Shown here: piece by piece, positions 23,101-31,600 of the stretch
How positions within the stretch are numbered: the first letter of the stretch is position 1
Layout: every line of letters starts with the position of its first letter
Assembly: GCA_038025085.1 (NCBI GenBank)
Contig: CM076143.1
Location: 38,237,001-38,301,000 of the forward strand
From: Tetragonia tetragonoides
Taxonomy: Eukaryota; Streptophyta; Magnoliopsida; Caryophyllales; Aizoaceae
Length of the DNA stretch: 64,000 nt
Direction of reading: 5' to 3'
Notes under the pieces: model-generated
The model's database searches: none
Told to the model about the DNA's origin: nothing
What the model saw: only the letters and a program-made list of their open reading frames with translations
Made by a program: the position numbers and the translations under genes

Positions 23101-24102
23101 ATCATTCCCCATCTTTACATAGCCAAAGTCACCGCTGGTGTAAGATGAGAAGTAATCTTGGTGCGAGGTTAGATGAAACGAAGCACCCGTGTCAATCACC
23201 CAAGTACAATCATCACTATCTAGATTTAGGCAATGGTCACCAATAAAAAATAATTCATCACTTGTTGCAATTGCAGTGGTGTTGTTATCTTTCTCTTCTT
23301 GTTGTTGCCCGAATGTCTCACCCTTTTCTTTCCTTTCTCTGGACTTGTCTCTCTTCATTTTCCTGCAATGTTTTTGAATGTGGCCTGGCTTATCACAATA
23401 GTGGCAAATGATCTTACCCTTTGATTTTGATCTCCCCCTGGACTTGTCTCTATGCTGGGGATATCGAGTCTTACTTCTTCCCCTGCTTGATTCTTGTGTC
23501 ACATTAGCCTCTGGTTGTGTGGAGGAACTCATTTCCTTCCTTCTAGTTTCTTCATTCAACAAACTAGCTTTGACAATTTCCATTGTCAGCGTGCCCTCTG
23601 GTGCGGAGTTGCTAAGTGATACAAATAGAGTGTCCCAGCTTTCTGGCAATGAGCAAAGTAGTAGCAATGCCTGCAGCTCATCATCTAAATTCATCTTCAT
23701 TGCAGACAACTTGTTAATCAAACTTTGAAATTCATTCAAGTGAACTACTATGCTATCACCATCTTTATATTCCAGTTTCACAAGTTTTCTAATCAATGAC
23801 GCTTTACTCAAGGCATTCTTCCTTTCATACATGGTCTCAAGTTTCTTCCAAAGAGTATAAGCATTCGTGTCATTGGCAATATGTTGGAGGACACTCATAT
23901 CAACAAATTGTCTAATTGTTCCAACGGCTTTACGGTTCAATATTTTCCACTCACTTTCAACAACACCAGTTGGTATGGTTGCATTTAAAATTGGTTCATA
24001 CAAATCCTTCACATAAAGGATATCCTCCATTTTAGTTTTCCACACGGAGTAATTTCCAGAATTCAAACTAATCATTCCGTGCACACCAGATTTTTCATCC
24101 AT
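20104..24102 (-). CDS. Ty1/copia gag-pol polyprotein (1332 aa, intact)
   Basis: The frame opens further upstream with a GTG, but the first ATG at 24102 gives a natural start (MDEKSGVHG). Numbering is from that Met. The N-terminal gag domain is followed by a CCHC zinc knuckle (C233, C236, H241, C246). Next come the aspartic protease DTG (304-306), the integrase HHCC zinc site (H432, H437, C463, C466) and the integrase catalytic triad D494, D556, E591. Reverse transcriptase follows with YVDD at 1010-1013. RNase H spans about 1178-1316 with TDADLSGD, STTESEY and DSQSAIHLAKN. All catalytic residues are present and there are no internal stops. The product would form virus-like particles, copy the RNA and integrate it. 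The stop is 16 bases from the 3' LTR. Confidence 0.95.
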   Translation of the reverse strand: MDEKSGVHGMISLNSGNYSVWKTKMEDILYVKDLYEPILNATIPTGVVESEWKILNRKAVGTIRQFVDMSVLQHIANDTNAYTLWKKLETMYERKNALSKASLIRKLVKLEYKDGDSIVVHLNEFQSLINKLSAMKMNLDDELQALLLLCSLPESWDTLFVSLSNSAPEGTLTMEIVKASLLNEETRRKEMSSSTQPEANVTQESSRGRSKTRYPQHRDKSRGRSKSKGKIICHYCDKPGHIQKHCRKMKRDKSRERKEKGETFGQQQEEKDNNTTAIATSDELFFIGDHCLNLDSDDCTWVIDTGASFHLTSHQDYFSSYTSGDFGYVKMGNDGSSKIVGMGTVCLETSTGCSLVLRDVRHVPDIRLNLISPGLLDDAGYSSNFGGGKCKLIKGSLIVARGSKQRSLYVMQAKLCKGEVHAVDDSSSELWHKRLGHMSERGMQMLAKKQLLPDVQGMSLKPCVDCLAGKQHRAAFHTRPPSRRKHALDLVHTDVCSMDTKSHSGALYFVTFIDDYSRKLWAFVLKTKDQVLQFFKQFQARVERETGRKLKCVRADNGGEYRGPFEEYCKVQGIRLEKTVPKTPQLNGLAERMNRTIEERIRCMLSHAKLPRIFWAEAMFTAVYLINRSPSVPLNGDVPQRVWTGKEVSFSHLRVFGCLAYVHIPRDERSKLDSKTKPCIFLGYSEDEFGYRLWNPVSRKVIRSRDVVFFEDKTFADCEKKKQPEPSPSDSANSDPIFPEVTPRVQGGEQQEDGNDDHNSDDGDDVQPPPDHTHEEEPHVQPEPQLRRSTRERQPTSKYPADEYVLMTDGGEPESYEEAMSHEHCKEWYNAMQDEMKSLHENHTYDLVELSKGKRALKNKWVYRLKTGEDGSPPRYKARLVVKGSGQKKGIDFEEIFSPVVKMSSVRVVLGLAASMDLELEQLDVKTAFLHGDLEEEIYMEQPEGFQEKGSEKLVCRLKKSLYGLKQAPRQWYKKFESFMKDHSFHKTHADSCVFVKHYAGGDFLILLLYVDDMLIVGQDKEKIANLKSALSKSFAMKDLGPAKQILGMRISRDRKNKKIWLSQESYIQKLLERFKMDKAKPVSSPLAGHMKLSSSQCPTSENDKKEMMTVPYASAVGSLMYAMVCTRPDIAHVIGVVSRFMSNPGKEHWAAVKWIMRYLRGTSRVCLCFGPGQPVLDGYTDADLSGDIDASKSTSGYLMTIAGGAVSWQSKLQKCVALSTTESEYMAAVEAGKEFIWMRDFLEELGLKQDKYPLYCDSQSAIHLAKNAAYHSRTKHIRRRYHWIREAVEDKSFELVKIHTDLNGSDMLTKALPKEKLLVCRKIAGLVEPPM

Positions 24103-24141
24103 CTTTAACAACACAACAAATTCACAATGACTCTAACCAAA

Positions 24142-24153
24142 GCTCTGATACCA
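24142..24153 (-). promoter_or_regulatory. Primer binding site of the copia element
   Basis: The minus strand reads TGGTATCAGAGC three bases after the 5' LTR, matching the 3' end of initiator tRNA-Met. Confidence 0.9.
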
Positions 24154-24156
24154 CTA

Positions 24157-24952
24157 TGTTGGGGAAAGCACACAAATACACAAGCGGAAGCAACAAAGAC
24201 TTTTTCCCCGGTTGTGATGCAAAGATGAGCAATAACCAATTCAAGCAACCAAACAATATTGAACCAAAATGACAGCAGCAAATGGAACTATAAATCAGCC
24301 CAAAAACAGTAAATAAACAAGGAGACGCAAAGATTTACGTGGAAACCCCGATGTGGGGAAAAAACCACGGGACCGTTAACAAACGGTGCCAAAACCTCCA
24401 CTAATCAACAAATTAACAAGTGGGTACAACAATAATTCTTCCCTAGATCAACTAGAGGTATTCACAATCATCAAGGATCAACCTTGGCACAACAAGTCTC
24501 CCAAATCATCACCCAAAAGAGTGGAAATACAATTTCGTATAAAATAAGAGCTGAATTTAGAAAACTGAGTTAGAGAGCTCCAAATGAAATTCTGACCGTT
24601 GGATTTGAAGAGGGGGATGTCAGGAACAACGTGCTAAAATCTCGCGACGATCGGAGTTCGTTTGGTCGTCGATCGGGGCGGATTTCTGGGCTGCCAGCAC
24701 CAAAATTCGTGGGTGGCTCCTCTTCTCTCTCTCCTCTTCTCTTCTAGACTTTTCTCCTGAATTTTTTGAGTGTCTAGGCTTTCTCTCTCTTGCACTCAGC
24801 CCTTCTAACCTTTTGGCTTATAAGGGAATCCACTTGTGAGTGAATATACGAAATTGCCCTTCACTTAAACATCATATGGATAACCCATATGGTAAGCAAA
24901 TATATCCCAAATTAATTGGGTTCTTCCTCCATGTAGGAGGGATACTCCAACA
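24157..24952 (-). repeat. 5' LTR of the copia element (796 bp)
   Basis: Apparently identical to 19292-20087. It contains the element promoter in minus orientation; a TATA box was not assigned. Confidence 0.95.
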
Positions 24953-24957
24953 ATAAC

Positions 24958-25395
24958 TAACCCTTGTCATATATAAGACTCGTGTTCAACTCTCCGTGGG
25001 TTCTGAATGGGTTTATGCTATATGATACAGCTATTTCTGATGATCTAGCTTGGAAGTTCACCTTTCACTTACCAGATTTCATTGAACTTCTCACTTTGCC
25101 TAATGGTGAAGACACAATTGACCTGTACATCCATTTAGATGAGTGGACTGCTCAATTTCGCAGCTTCTACCAAGTTGTCCAAGGTGAATTTCAGTACCTA
25201 CCCCTCTGAAATTATTATTAAAATGTATCATGATTCTCAAAATCGATTCTTTTTTGGTCTAAACTGTGATAGGTGATGGATGCTGAGACTGAGAGTAACA
25301 TAGGTGTTAGATCAACTTTCTTTCTACATCAGGACCTAATACGAGAAGAATCGTACCTCTATAAGTCCAAGATCAGTGATTCCCGGCCTCTTTAA
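24958..25395 (+). pseudogene. PCNA-like sliding-clamp gene, 3' part
   Basis: Continues the locus interrupted at 19291. The frame at 24964-25183 contains LAWKFTFHLPDFIELLTLP and DTIDLYIHLDEW, in the place of PCNA SLTFALRYMNSFTKATPLSS and TVTISMSNELP. A putative last exon 25273-25395 contains NIGVRSTFFLHQDLIREE, in the place of PCNA MGYIRFYLAPKIEEDE. The frame before the insertion reads into a stop (TNPCHI*) soon after the target site, and the last two exons are not in phase, so lesions exist besides the transposon. Order and spacing support the family; identity is weak. Confidence 0.4.
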
Positions 25396-27321
25396 TCTGG
25401 TATATAGGTTGAAGTGCTTTTTGATGACATCCGTAAGCCTCGCCTCGCTAAGAGTTGCTATAACCCAGAGTTTATTATAGCAGTAGTTCTTCTAGAGTGA
25501 TTTTGATGGGAACTATACTTATTGTCAGAATCTCTACTCTCTAGCTCTTGACATCTCTTCAAATGATTTTGATGAACTTTCTAGCAATATAATAACCAAT
25601 TTGATTTCTGTATAGCTAGCAAAAGTAGCAAGTCGGTCTGTTTTATCAACACCTATCTGCTACTTTTGCTTCTGCTTCTGCTTCTATCCAGCAAGTCAAA
25701 ACAGAAACTTTTCTATTCAAACAAAACTTTCCTAAGAGCATTCATAACACTTTGATTGCATACAACTTTTTGCTTAGAAAACGAACTATTGATGGCTTCT
25801 TTTACATATATATATATATATATTTATGCAGTTCTCCCAGGGTTTGGACATCAGATACTTGATATGAATAAACCATAAATAATATATACATTATTGGGCC
25901 AATTCTGCAAAACCATGTGCTAGAAAGTGTCTTTAAGGAACAGTCTAATTAAGATTGTTATAGTTCTTCCTAAGAAAGTTGGCCATTTTCAGAAAGCGTC
26001 AAGCTTTGAATTTGTGACTTACAGCAATAGAGAAACAAAAAGGGAGTTAATCACTATCTAGCTTTGAAACTGGATATGAACAGTACAGCATATTATAAAA
26101 GTTGGGAATTTTGTAAAAGTACCTGATAATGATAATGTCAGAATCACTTTGGTTTAATGCTCTCTGCCATCATGGTTCTTAATGGTGCCACTGCCATCCC
26201 TCCTAAACCACCCTGTCCCTGTGCTGAAGACTGTCTATATCTTCCTTCTCCCAAGTTCCAAGTCCCAAGTCCCAAGTCCCAAGTCCCACCACAGGTGCCA
26301 CAGGAGAGAGAAAGGAACTTCTTTCAGCTTTCTTCAATGAAGAATGGGTCAATTTAAAGTCAATCATTGTCACTTTGCTAGACGCATATCTGGGCCTCTT
26401 GTAGATTGAGAATTTGTGTTTGAAAGTTATCAAATTATAGACTTTAATTTTATTACAAATGGGTCGTCTCTAACTGGATTAATTTCCTCAAGAAAAAAAA
26501 AGGATAATGAGGAATTTTGTTGTCTGTAAGTCTGGGTCGAAACATAGAGCCTAGAGGGAGTATAGGCAGAGAGGAGGGAAGGGGAGAGAAGGCAAGGTGT
26601 GAGAAATTTGTTAGGGGGTATTGTGGAAAAGATAAATAAAATAAAATAGTAAGAGTCAAATTTTTCTTTCATAGGGAGTAGTAAGTTATGTTTAACTAGA
26701 TCAAAAAAAAAAGTAAGTTATGTTTGTTTAACAATTAATGAAAAGTTTTGTATCTTCTTTCAGTAAAAATAAAAATAAATAAATAAAATAAATAAAAAAT
26801 TAACGAAAAGTAATAACTATAAAAAAAAAGAAAAGACATCTTGAATCGCCTTTTAACCCAGCCTCCGTCATTACTTGGCATTCACCAATGAAACTTTGTT
26901 ATCCCATTCCCACATATCAATACTCAACTCACCATGCATCGACATCTGATTCCGACCATCAGTCCACCACTACAAGTCTACCACCCATTAGGATTAGATC
27001 TTAGTTAAAATTTTAAATTCAGATATAACTTTTTCCATACATCTTCACAAAAATAATTTTAACACCATCAATTTCATATTGAAAAGTACCTTAAAACGAG
27101 ATGCTTTTATAATATATTTATAAAAAAACATGTAAAATCGTACTATTTCATATTTAGTTCGATAAGTAAATTAAAATTTATTTGATATTAAGAATATCAA
27201 GCTTTTTTAACTCTTTATCTATTTATTAATTTTGCTAATTCTACTACTAATCTAAAAGAACCAAAAGAATAATTTTTTATATGATTTTATACCAATAAAA
27301 ACTTAAAAATAATTAAGAATT
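25396..27321. other. Intergenic, no gene seen
   Basis: AT-rich DNA. It holds a short (TA)n near 25808-25822, a CTTCTG-type run near 25665-25685 and the heptamer array at 26250. Frames in this interval overlap low-complexity sequence and look accidental. Confidence 0.5.
26248..26289. repeat. Heptamer minisatellite (CCCAAGT)n
   Basis: About five tandem copies of CCCAAGT with one variant copy at the start. Confidence 0.85.
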
Positions 27322-27353
27322 TAGCTTGTGCATAGAACGAGTTTGATTACTAG
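27322..27353 (+). mobile_element. Helitron-like 3' terminus, diverged
   Basis: TAGCTTGTGCATAGAACGAG followed by TTTGATTACTAG and then T, the same architecture and wording as 10303-10338. The hairpin is partly decayed. Confidence 0.5.
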
Positions 27354-27865
27354 TGATTAATTAAATTTGAGCATATTACAAATCAAATTAAAATTATCTA
27401 TTACAAATCAATTGAAAAACATTCGTGCTGATGTCTTGACCCAAACCAAATGAAAATTATAAAAAGACTATTGATCATAACTCATAGTCATCCAATATTT
27501 GATTGAACCCAACTTATGCATGAATTTGACCAAACGTATTGCAAACCCGAATTAAACCCTAACTCAAAAAAATATCGACTCAAATGTCGAGTTAATCTTG
27601 TATCCACCTGGTACAAACTGATTCAACCCATGATTCACCCAACACAATATTGATCTGACATTAATCACTCCCTATTGAACATAATCGAACCAAACCAAGC
27701 CACACCCCCACACAATTACAAAGCTAATCTGATTCAAGCCTCCAAAACGACCCCAACCGTTGACCTCTTAGGCCAACTGCCAACGGCCCTTATTACTTTT
27801 TCTTTCCCTTTCTTTCTCTTCTCCATTTATATATCTCTCTCTCCCCCTCAATTCACCTTCTTGCT

Positions 27866-28246
27866 CCATTGTCAATATGCCACAAACACTCACATGGAAA
27901 TACCAGCCATCCACCAAACACTTCAACTTGCTTGGTACCGCAACCTTCTACATATTGAAATTCAATGTGACTCCTTACTAGCACTCTCTATGATTAAAGG
28001 CACTTATGTATATCCTACTATCTATCACGCTCTTATTCATGATTGTAGGTCGTTCCTTAACCGATAATGGAATGTTAGCCTTGTACATATCTATCGTGAA
28101 GGAAACCAGATAGCAGATCGCCTTGCAAGGCTAGCACGAGAGACGCAACGACCTTTTGTTCTCTTACAAACCCCGCCCCTTTTTTTTACTTGTTATTTAT
28201 TTTCCGATATAGTTGGGGCATCTTATAGCCGCCTTGTAACTAAATA
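27866..28246 (+). pseudogene. LINE RNase H domain fragment (RVT_3)
   Basis: The frame has MEIPAIHQTLQLAW, IEIQCDSLLALSMI and IHDCRSFLNR. After an in-frame TAA it continues in the same frame with VHIYREGNQIADRLARLAR. These are the conserved blocks of the plant LINE C-terminal RNase H (DS catalytic region and REGN..AD.LA). The stop and the lack of RT mark it as dead. Confidence 0.75.
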
Positions 28247-28413
28247 AACTCTCGTATATATTTTTTTTTGGATGTAACATAAATATCGTTTGGTTGAAAG
28301 AAAAGAAGGAAGCCACTAAGCTAACCCGATCCGAAAACGACCCAAGCCGCCGACATGATACCAAGTTACCAACCGCCAACGCCCCTTCCTAGTCTTTCTT
28401 TCCCTTGCGTTCT

Positions 28414-28415
<2 letters not shown>

Positions 28416-28452
<37 letters not shown>
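28416..28452. repeat. (CT)n microsatellite in the NAR1 5' region
   Basis: About 18 uninterrupted CT units, 150 bases upstream of the NAR1 ATG, probably in the promoter or 5' UTR. Pyrimidine-rich 5' leaders are common in plant housekeeping genes. Confidence 0.9.
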
Positions 28453-28458
<6 letters not shown>

Positions 28459-28605
28459 ATTTGACAAACAAAATAGTCAAAACTCAAAACCCTCTTTAAC
28501 AATTGTTGCACCACCCGCCATCTCCCTTACCACCACCGTCACAGACAACAAAAGTTAATTTCGATTCTACTTCGATAGAGGAGAGAGAAAAATAAACTAG
28601 AAAGG

Positions 28606-31600
28606 ATGTCGGAGAAATTCTCGGCGACTTTAAGGATAGGTGATTTGAATGATTTCATAGCGCCATCACAAGCTTGTATTGTCGGCCAACTTAAACCTAA
28701 TAATCCCAATACTAAACCCCGAGATAATTCCGAGGTTAGTGTTTTTGTTGCTTTTTAGTTTCTAATTTTGCTGGTTTTCGCTTTGTTAGTACTTTAATTT
28801 TTTATATTTGATGATTTAGGATAAGTTGAGCTTGTCAATTTAAAATTTTCAAGTTTTGAAGTGGTAGTAACAGTTTCTATGCAAAAAGTGTTGATTAAAA
28901 TAGTTGATTGAAAAATGTCAAAGTGAAATAGTGAGTTTCATATATAAGGATCGCAATGAGTGAGTTTTGTGGGGTTGTGAGTGGGAATTTGGAGCGCTTG
29001 GAAAATGTCTTCGATTAACGTCGTCGCGTTTCAATGGCGCCGGTAAAATGATGTGGGGAGCTTAATTGATTCCTAGAAATGAAATAGTGATAGTGTGAGG
29101 ATTGGTAACTAACTCATAAGGAGTTGCAAAATTCCGCAAAACAAGGAAATTTGATTCCCAGTTTCGTTTTGATAGCCAAAAATGACATGTCATAGGCATT
29201 TCTAGGAAGTTTTTGTGGGAAATTATGTCCTAACTTGTGCAATTTCTTGTACTCTTATGGGAACCGAATTAGTCATAAAAGTCTGGAAATTCTGTTGTAT
29301 GGTTCTGGACCAGATTTCAGTGGATGCAATTAAGTTTAATGTGGTTTTTGTTACTTATAATTACTAGGTTAAAAAGTTGCATATTTTTTCTTTGTACGCA
29401 TTTTTACGTGCAAAATTTGTTGCCTCTTTGGATTTTTTCTGATCGGCCTCATTTGTTATTTTTGAGGTTAGAATGGACTGAAGACTCGGCCTCCTGTGAA
29501 TGCAGAACCAGTAAAAATTTCTCTCAAGGATTGCCTGGCATGCAGGTATCTCTTCTTAAAACCCCCTTCCCAAAGAAAAAGCAAAAGAGGAAAAAGAAAA
29601 AAAAAAAAAAGGAGATTGGGGTAGAATTATGAAGGAAATTGAGGCTTATACGTGTCCTCTCTGTCGTAACTTGTGAGTTACAGATGATGAAAAAAGAAGT
29701 TTGTCCTTCCATTCGAGCAAGAAGGGAATGCTTTTTGCACCCTAAAAACTTACATATGTCCTAACCTAAATTACATTTACATAATCACTACTCCTGCATT
29801 TCTCTATTTGTGCTTCATGTTATTGGGGAAATATAGGGAACTCATTACTTTATTCCTGTATTTTTGGCTATACTTCTTATCAGCTTTTTGTCTTACCCAA
29901 TTGGTGAATTTTTTTTGTGGGGCACATGCAGTGGATGTATTACTTCAGCAGAGACAGTAATGCTTGAGAAGCAAAGTTTAGAGGAGTTTCTATCTAATAT
30001 CAACAAAGGAAAGGCTGTCATAGTCTCCATCTCACCACAGTCCAGGGCTTCTTTGGCAGCTCATTTTGGTCTCTCTCCGCTTCAGGTGTGGCTTGATATG
30101 TAGTTGATTATGCTTGCTTATCTCTTCTTGTAACATTTAAATTATAGCTCAAGGACATGTTCAAAGTTATATATGGGTTTGGGGCTTTGGGCAACATGTG
30201 TTTTCAGCTTATTAGTTACTTTTTAGAGTCATTCCTACAATCCTACTGAAGGTTGCAGTTTCATGTTTGACGTGCATTAACAGATGGAAACTCTTTCTAT
30301 TGTGTATAAGCTGGTGTTTACTTCAAGGCAGTTAAAAATTAAAATAAAACAATCCAGAGGTTTAGGAAGGTGGCAGAAAGCTTCAGTTTAAGTTTTATCG
30401 TGGTTGTAATCCCTAGGAGTCATTCGCCAAAAACTCAATTCTTGAACACTTTCGAAGAACCGTGCAAAAACCTTCCTGGAATCCATAGTTCTTTTGTTAA
30501 CTTTAGTCTGGAGGAGAGCTCCTTGGCTCTTGGTTTTGATTGAGAAAAGGGAAATATATGGTGGGCTTCATCAATGGTCTTGGGAGGGTTTCTATTGTTC
30601 TATGAGTAATGCTACGGTTGTTCTGTCAACTAGGTCAGAAAAAACAAAGCTTCAGAGGCAGCTTGCAAAAAGCTAATTTTGCTGTATTATACAGGAAACT
30701 ACAAGCACCATTTTGGATAAAGCCAAAAATTGAAATCTTCATTGACGAATTAATAGTCTCTTCTTTGAGCATGATCATAATCTAGTGAATGATGTAAAAT
30801 AATCTGGGCTTTCTAGGATATATAATATGGTGATGTCTCAAAACTCGGGAAACAACTGAGATTTTACCCATGTCATATAGATGAAAGGGAACATGTAGTA
30901 AGTGGGACATTATTCGAATTTCGAACTTTTCTTCAATTAATTTTCCTGAATAAATACACAACCTGTGAGATCCAATGTTGCATTAAGACAAGCATAGTTG
31001 TCCAGTTCTGTTGGATATTGTTAAGAATTTGTTTGTAGTGGGACTGTGGGAGTGAGTTACGAGGGTGATCGTTGTTGCTTGAAGTTTGGAACTAATATTC
31101 TGGAATATTAGGAAAGGTTTGTGACTTGTGAGAGAGCTTAAACCCAAATGCTATGAGAGGAGGCTTGATTCGTAGGGTTGTTTGAATGGTGCATACACAG
31201 CTGCAAAAGGAGGGAATTTTTGATATGATGAAAAATGCAAATATATTTATATCATTGTACATTGTACTTGCAGACACATGCATGCAAGACTAAGAAAATA
31301 TCTTAATGAAAACCATAATGCTTGAAGAAGCACCTGAAGCAAAGATAATCTTGTCTAGAGGGGAAAAAGAGAACAGACGTTGACCTACAACTTGATTATT
31401 AGGTGTTGGTGTGTAATCAGGCTTTCATGAAGAGGTTAGAAGATATGTGAGCAAGCGTTTTTTAATCAGCTATGTTTACAAAGTTGGGGTTTGAGCCACT
31501 GTGCCAGTGTTAGTGATTAAAGTTAATGTATTGTGATCCTATGCAGGTAATGCTTAGCTTGCAGAGAAGGGCTTTCCTCTTTAGACGATAGCAGTTTGTC

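Larger units (their letters stand above)
19292..24952 (-). mobile_element. Complete Ty1/copia retrotransposon, Tork/Tnt1-like
   Basis: Two 796 bp LTRs (19292-20087, 24157-24952) that appear identical flank a single gag-pol frame. The element is bounded by TGTTGGGG...CTCCAACA and by a 5 bp target duplication ATAAC (19287-19291 and 24953-24957). A primer site (24153-24142, minus) and a purine tract next to the 3' LTR (20100-20088, TGAGGGGGAGATT) are intact. Integrase precedes reverse transcriptase, which defines Ty1/copia. The RT wording (FLHGDLEEEIYMEQPEGF) suggests the Tork/Tnt1 lineage. Identical LTRs and an open frame indicate very recent insertion and possible activity. Confidence 0.95.
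27720..28470. repeat. Duplicated NAR1 5' flank, copies at 27720-27862 and 28316-28470
   Basis: Both copies read, in order, AAGCTAA.C.GATTC-like, AAACGACCC(C)AA.CCG, a GCCAACG block, TCTTTCTTTCCCTT, a CT-rich run and CCCTCAATTT/C. The downstream copy abuts the NAR1 start codon region. A LINE RNase H fragment fills most of the gap. Confidence 0.7.

Noticed and set aside
20348..23728. Several plus-strand frames inside the copia element
   Set aside because: They are antisense shadows of the intact gag-pol frame and have unnatural composition.
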